Assembly (NCBI RefSeq): GCF_012986595.1
Contig: NZ_JAAQYM010000001.1
Span: forward strand, 930,001-994,000
Length of the DNA: 64,000 nucleotides
Reading direction: 5' to 3'
Origin: Pseudomonas koreensis
GTDB lineage: Bacteria > Pseudomonadota > Gammaproteobacteria > Pseudomonadales > Pseudomonadaceae
This document shows, one piece after another, positions 60,894 to 64,000 of this stretch (its first letter is position 1; each line of letters starts with the position of its first letter). The translations under genes were made by a program, and so were the position numbers. The notes beneath the pieces are model-generated. The model ran no database searches. It worked only from the letters and a program-made list of their open reading frames with translations, and was not told the DNA's origin.

Positions 60894-62999
60894 TTAAACG
60901 CCCGAAGCCTTGGCCGCTGCCACGTCTTTGATGGACAGCTTGATACGGCCGCGGTTGTCCACGTCCAGTACCAACACTTCCACTTCCTGGCCTTCTTTCA
61001 GGATGTCGGTGACTTTCTCTACACGAGCGTCGCTCAGCATCGAGATGTGCACCAGACCGTCCTTGCCCGGCAGGATGTTGACGAATGCGCCGAAGTCGAC
61101 GATGCGCTCAACCTTACCGACGTAGATCTTGCCGATCTCGGCTTCTGCAGTGATGCTCAGAACGCGCTGACGAGCAGCTTCTGCAGCATCCTTGGTTTCG
61201 CCGAAAATCTTGATCGAGCCGTCGTCTTCGATGTCGATCGAAGCCTTGGTCTCTTCGCAGATCGCACGGATGGTCGCGCCACCTTTACCGATAACGTCAC
61301 GGATCTTGTCGGTGTCGATCTTCATCGCGATCATGGTCGGAGCGTTGGCCGACAGTTCGGTACGCGACTGGCCAATGATCTGGTTCATCTGGCCGAGGAT
61401 GTTCAGGCGCGCTTCCAGGGCTTGGCCCAGAGCGATTTCCATGATCTCTTCGGTGATGCCCTTGATCTTGATGTCCATCTGCAGCGCGGTGACGCCTTTG
61501 GCGGTACCGGCTACCTTGAAGTCCATGTCGCCCAGGTGGTCTTCGTCACCCAGGATGTCGGTCAGGACGGCGAACTTCTCGCCTTCTTTAACCAGACCCA
61601 TGGCGATACCGGCAACCGGCGCCTTCATTGGCACGCCAGCGTCCATCAGGGCCAGGGAAGCGCCGCAAACGGAAGCCATCGAGCTCGAACCGTTGGATTC
61701 GGTGATTTCCGACACCACGCGGATGGTGTACGGGAACACGTCAGCGGCTGGCAGCATGGCCGAAACCGAACGACGCGCCAGACGGCCGTGACCGATTTCA
61801 CGACGACCAGCACCACCCATGCGACCACACTCGCCCACCGAGAACGGAGGGAAGTTGTAGTGCAGCATGAACGGGTCTTTTTTCTCGCCTTCCAGGGTGT
61901 CCAGCAGCTGCGCGTCACGGGCAGTACCCAGGGTCGCAACGACCAGAGCCTGAGTTTCACCACGGGTGAACAGGGCCGAACCGTGAGTCTTCGGCAGAAC
62001 GCCGACTTCGATGTTCAGCGGACGTACGGTACGGGTGTCGCGGCCGTCGATACGTGGCTTGCCGTTAACGATGTTTTCGCGAACGGTGCGGTATTCGATT
62101 TCGCCGAAAGCAGCTTTGACGTCGGCAGCCGATGGCTGGCCTTCTTCGCCGGACAGCTTGGCAACGACCTGGTCTTTCAGCTCGCCCAGACGTGCGTAGC
62201 GGTCAGCCTTGACGGTGATGGTGTAAGCCTGGGAGATCGCTTCGCCGAACTCGGCACGGATCGCGCCCAGCAGTTCGGTGGCTTCTGGAGCAGGCGCCCA
62301 GGTCCAGGTTGGCTTGGCAGCTTCAGCGGCCAGTTCTTTAACGGCGTTGATCACCACCTGGAACTCGTCGTGAGCAAACAGTACCGCGCCCAGCATCTGG
62401 TCTTCGGTCAGCTCTTTGGCTTCCGATTCAACCATCAGTACGGCGTCCGAAGTACCGGCAACGACCATGTCCAGGCTCGAAGCAGCTTGCTGCTCGTAAG
62501 TCGGGTTCAGCAGGTAGCCGGTGCTTTCGTGGAAAGCCACGCGAGCGGCGCCGATCGGGCCGTCGAACGGAATGCCGGAGATGGCCAGGGCAGCCGAGGT
62601 ACCGATCATCGCAGCGATGTCCGGATCGGTCTTCTTGCTGGTGGAAACAACGGTGCAGACAACCTGCACTTCGTTCATGAAGCCTTCTGGGAACAGCGGA
62701 CGGATCGGACGGTCGATCAGTCGGGAAGTCAGGGTTTCTTTCTCGGAAGGACGGCCTTCGCGCTTGAAGAAACCGCCAGGGATCTTACCGGCAGCGTAAG
62801 TCTTTTCCTGGTAGTGAACGGACAGAGGGAAGAAGCCCTTGCCTGGATCGGCTTGCTTGGCACCGACTACGGTCACCAATACGCTGACGTCGTCGTCAAC
62901 GGTGACCAATACTGCGCCGGAGGCCTGACGGGCGATACGGCCAGTCTCGAGGGTAACGGTCGACTGACCGAACTGGAATTTTTTGATTACCGGGTTCAC
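60894..62999 (-). CDS. pnp: Polyribonucleotide nucleotidyltransferase (PNPase)
   Basis: A 701-residue phosphorolytic 3'-5' exoribonuclease of the degradosome. Two RNase PH domains with [22 protein letters not shown] and [26 protein letters not shown], a KH domain with [19 protein letters not shown] and an S1 domain ([29 protein letters not shown]) are all present. It lies downstream of rpsO, with a hairpin-containing leader where RNase III autoregulation acts in E. coli. Full length. Confidence 0.98.
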   Translation of the reverse strand: MNPVIKKFQFGQSTVTLETGRIARQASGAVLVTVDDDVSVLVTVVGAKQADPGKGFFPLSVHYQEKTYAAGKIPGGFFKREGRPSEKETLTSRLIDRPIRPLFPEGFMNEVQVVCTVVSTSKKTDPDIAAMIGTSAALAISGIPFDGPIGAARVAFHESTGYLLNPTYEQQAASSLDMVVAGTSDAVLMVESEAKELTEDQMLGAVLFAHDEFQVVINAVKELAAEAAKPTWTWAPAPEATELLGAIRAEFGEAISQAYTITVKADRYARLGELKDQVVAKLSGEEGQPSAADVKAAFGEIEYRTVRENIVNGKPRIDGRDTRTVRPLNIEVGVLPKTHGSALFTRGETQALVVATLGTARDAQLLDTLEGEKKDPFMLHYNFPPFSVGECGRMGGAGRREIGHGRLARRSVSAMLPAADVFPYTIRVVSEITESNGSSSMASVCGASLALMDAGVPMKAPVAGIAMGLVKEGEKFAVLTDILGDEDHLGDMDFKVAGTAKGVTALQMDIKIKGITEEIMEIALGQALEARLNILGQMNQIIGQSRTELSANAPTMIAMKIDTDKIRDVIGKGGATIRAICEETKASIDIEDDGSIKIFGETKDAAEAARQRVLSITAEAEIGKIYVGKVERIVDFGAFVNILPGKDGLVHISMLSDARVEKVTDILKEGQEVEVLVLDVDNRGRIKLSIKDVAAAKASGV

Positions 63000-63137
63000 G
63001 GTGTCCTACCTTCTTTGTGGCTCTTGGGGGAACTGGTTTCTTGCGAAATTCTTGGGCAATGTCGGGAATCGGCCCGCTGACTGTCCGGGTAAAACGGTAG
63101 TGCAGATAAAACTTGAGGCTGGGAGCCTGCCAGCCAC

Positions 63138-63153
63138 CAGCGGAAAACCGCTG
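63138..63153 (-). promoter_or_regulatory. Hairpin in the rpsO-pnp intergenic region (pnp leader)
   Basis: CAGCGG pairs with CCGCTG across an AAAA/TTTT loop, next to a second GCTGG..CCAGC hairpin (63117-63134). In E. coli the equivalent region contains the rpsO attenuator and the RNase III/PNPase autoregulatory stem. By analogy only. Confidence 0.5.
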
Positions 63154-63192
63154 ATGCCTGACAGACAACCAACCTCATAGCGCAATCGCTGA

Positions 63193-63462
63193 TTAGCGAC
63201 GCAGACCCAGGCGGCCGATCAGAGCGCTGTAACGGCTCAGATCTTTGCCTTTCAGGTAGTCCAGCAGCTTACGACGCTGGTTTACCATGCGGATCAGACC
63301 ACGACGGGAGTGGTGGTCTTTACCGTTGGCCTTGAAGTGACCTTGCAGTTTGTTGATGTTGGCGGTCAGCAGTGCAACTTGCACTTCTGGCGAACCAGTA
63401 TCACCAACAGCTTGCTGGTAGTCGGCAACGATTTGAGCTTTTTCTTGAACGTCGAGAGCCAT
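63193..63462 (-). CDS. rpsO: 30S ribosomal protein S15
   Basis: An 89-residue protein with all S15 landmarks ([56 protein letters not shown]). It binds 16S rRNA in the platform of the small subunit and in several bacteria represses its own translation through its leader. Shine-Dalgarno AAAAGGA. Located truB-rpsO-pnp, the conserved bacterial order. Confidence 0.98.
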   Translation of the reverse strand: MALDVQEKAQIVADYQQAVGDTGSPEVQVALLTANINKLQGHFKANGKDHHSRRGLIRMVNQRRKLLDYLKGKDLSRYSALIGRLGLRR

Positions 63463-63481
63463 GAGGCAATCCTTTTATCAG

Positions 63482-63504
63482 GAAACTGTTTCAAAAACAG
63501 TTTC
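63482..63504 (-). promoter_or_regulatory. Hairpin in the rpsO leader, candidate S15 autoregulatory element
   Basis: Perfect 9-bp stem GAAACTGTT / AACAGTTTC with a 5-nt loop, 20 nt upstream of the rpsO start codon. No T tract follows, so it is not an intrinsic terminator. Confidence 0.4.
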
Positions 63505-63577
63505 AACAGGCCAGGGACAAATCCCTGTATCTATAAATGAGTAGTGACCGTGCCTGTTAACAGCCACACTCGTTCGG

Positions 63578-64000
63578 TCATTCTGACCGAATCAGTCGAC
63601 GTGGCGCGATGCGCCCGTCTTCGCTCACTTCACCGATACCGATGAAGCGACCATTGTGATCCTGTACCCGTACCATGCCGAACTTCGGAGCATCCGGGGC
63701 ACGTACCGGCTGGCCGTTGAGCCAGTAGAACGCGCTCGCTTCGGAGAAGTGCAGCAGCGGCCAATCCTGCAGGCCGCTGTCCGATGGCATCAGGAAGCGG
63801 TCGACCGCTTCGTTGCCGCCTTCGGCATGTACCGCTTCCAGCTCTTCGAGGGTGACGGTCTGCGCCAGGGTGAAAGGCCCGGCCTGGGTACGACGCAGTT
63901 CTGCGACGTACGCACCACAACCGAGCTGCTCACCGATATCCTCCACCAGGGTGCGAATATAGGTGCCCTTGCTGCAATCCACCGCAAGACGCGCAGTATC
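63578..64000 (-). CDS. truB: tRNA pseudouridine(55) synthase TruB, C-terminal part (runs off window end)
   Basis: The last 140 residues of Tru[21 protein letters not shown] is the conserved motif III of the family and [15 protein letters not shown] follows; the C-terminal PUA-like domain has [31 protein letters not shown]. It makes pseudouridine 55 in the T-loop of tRNAs. The catalytic aspartate is outside the window. The gene precedes rpsO on the same strand by 115 bp. Confidence 0.96.
   Translation of the reverse strand, partial: DTARLAVDCSKGTYIRTLVEDIGEQLGCGAYVAELRRTQAGPFTLAQTVTLEELEAVHAEGGNEAVDRFLMPSDSGLQDWPLLHFSEASAFYWLNGQPVRAPDAPKFGMVRVQDHNGRFIGIGEVSEDGRIAPRRLIRSE

Overview
The window looks like chromosome of a fluorescent Pseudomonas (P. 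fluorescens group). The reasons are its high GC content, many Pseudomonas-style palindromic intergenic repeats, and gene blocks that match P. aeruginosa PAO1 order from memory: roxSR / SIMPL / dpp cluster, speC / piu iron genes, and chemoreceptor / ampE / ampD / DUF1631 / nadC. No prophage, integrase, IS transposase, CRISPR array or rRNA is visible. One tRNA is present.

Layout. 1-3 kb: start of kdgD, an apparently LexA-controlled phospholipase C-like gene with a small follower, and a GntR/FadR regulator. 3-9 kb: SbmA-type ABC exporter/importer, RoxSR two-component system, SIMPL protein, DUF6124 gene with a structured leader. 9-22 kb: dipeptide uptake cluster with four paralogous binding proteins, the OpdP porin and DppBCDF. 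22-26 kb: small acidic secreted protein, MFS transporter, prfC. 26-30 kb: quaternary-amine (OpuC-like) ABC operon. 30-32 kb: sRNA or attenuator candidate, a nested inverted-repeat element, and speC. 32-35.5 kb: an AT-rich-flanked two-gene unit encoding what looks like a xenorhabdolysin (XaxA+XaxB) pore-forming toxin fused into one 738-residue chain, plus an unknown 292-residue partner. 35.5-42 kb: iron uptake block (Sel1 protein, PiuC, PiuA-type TonB receptor, PepSY-flavodoxin reductase). 42-50 kb: PhoD phosphatase and the fruBKA phosphotransferase operon with divergent fruR and a Cra operator. 50-58 kb: TatD hydrolase, zinc-ribbon membrane protein, chemoreceptor, ampE-ampD, DUF1631. 58-64 kb: nadC, DUF6388, a duplicated coiled-coil secreted protein abutting an unusual tRNA-Thr(CGT), pnp, rpsO and the end of truB.

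How it works together: most of the window is core metabolism and nutrient uptake. Peptides enter through OpdP and DppA/BCDF, quaternary amines through the OpuC-like system, siderophore iron through PiuA with PiuC and the reductase, and fructose through FruBA/FruK under FruR. The accessory features most worth attention are the fused toxin unit, the SOS-box phospholipase-like gene, the speC-upstream cloverleaf repeat with its neighbouring sRNA candidate, and the DUF6124 leader. All homology statements are from recognition of sequence motifs; no database search was run.
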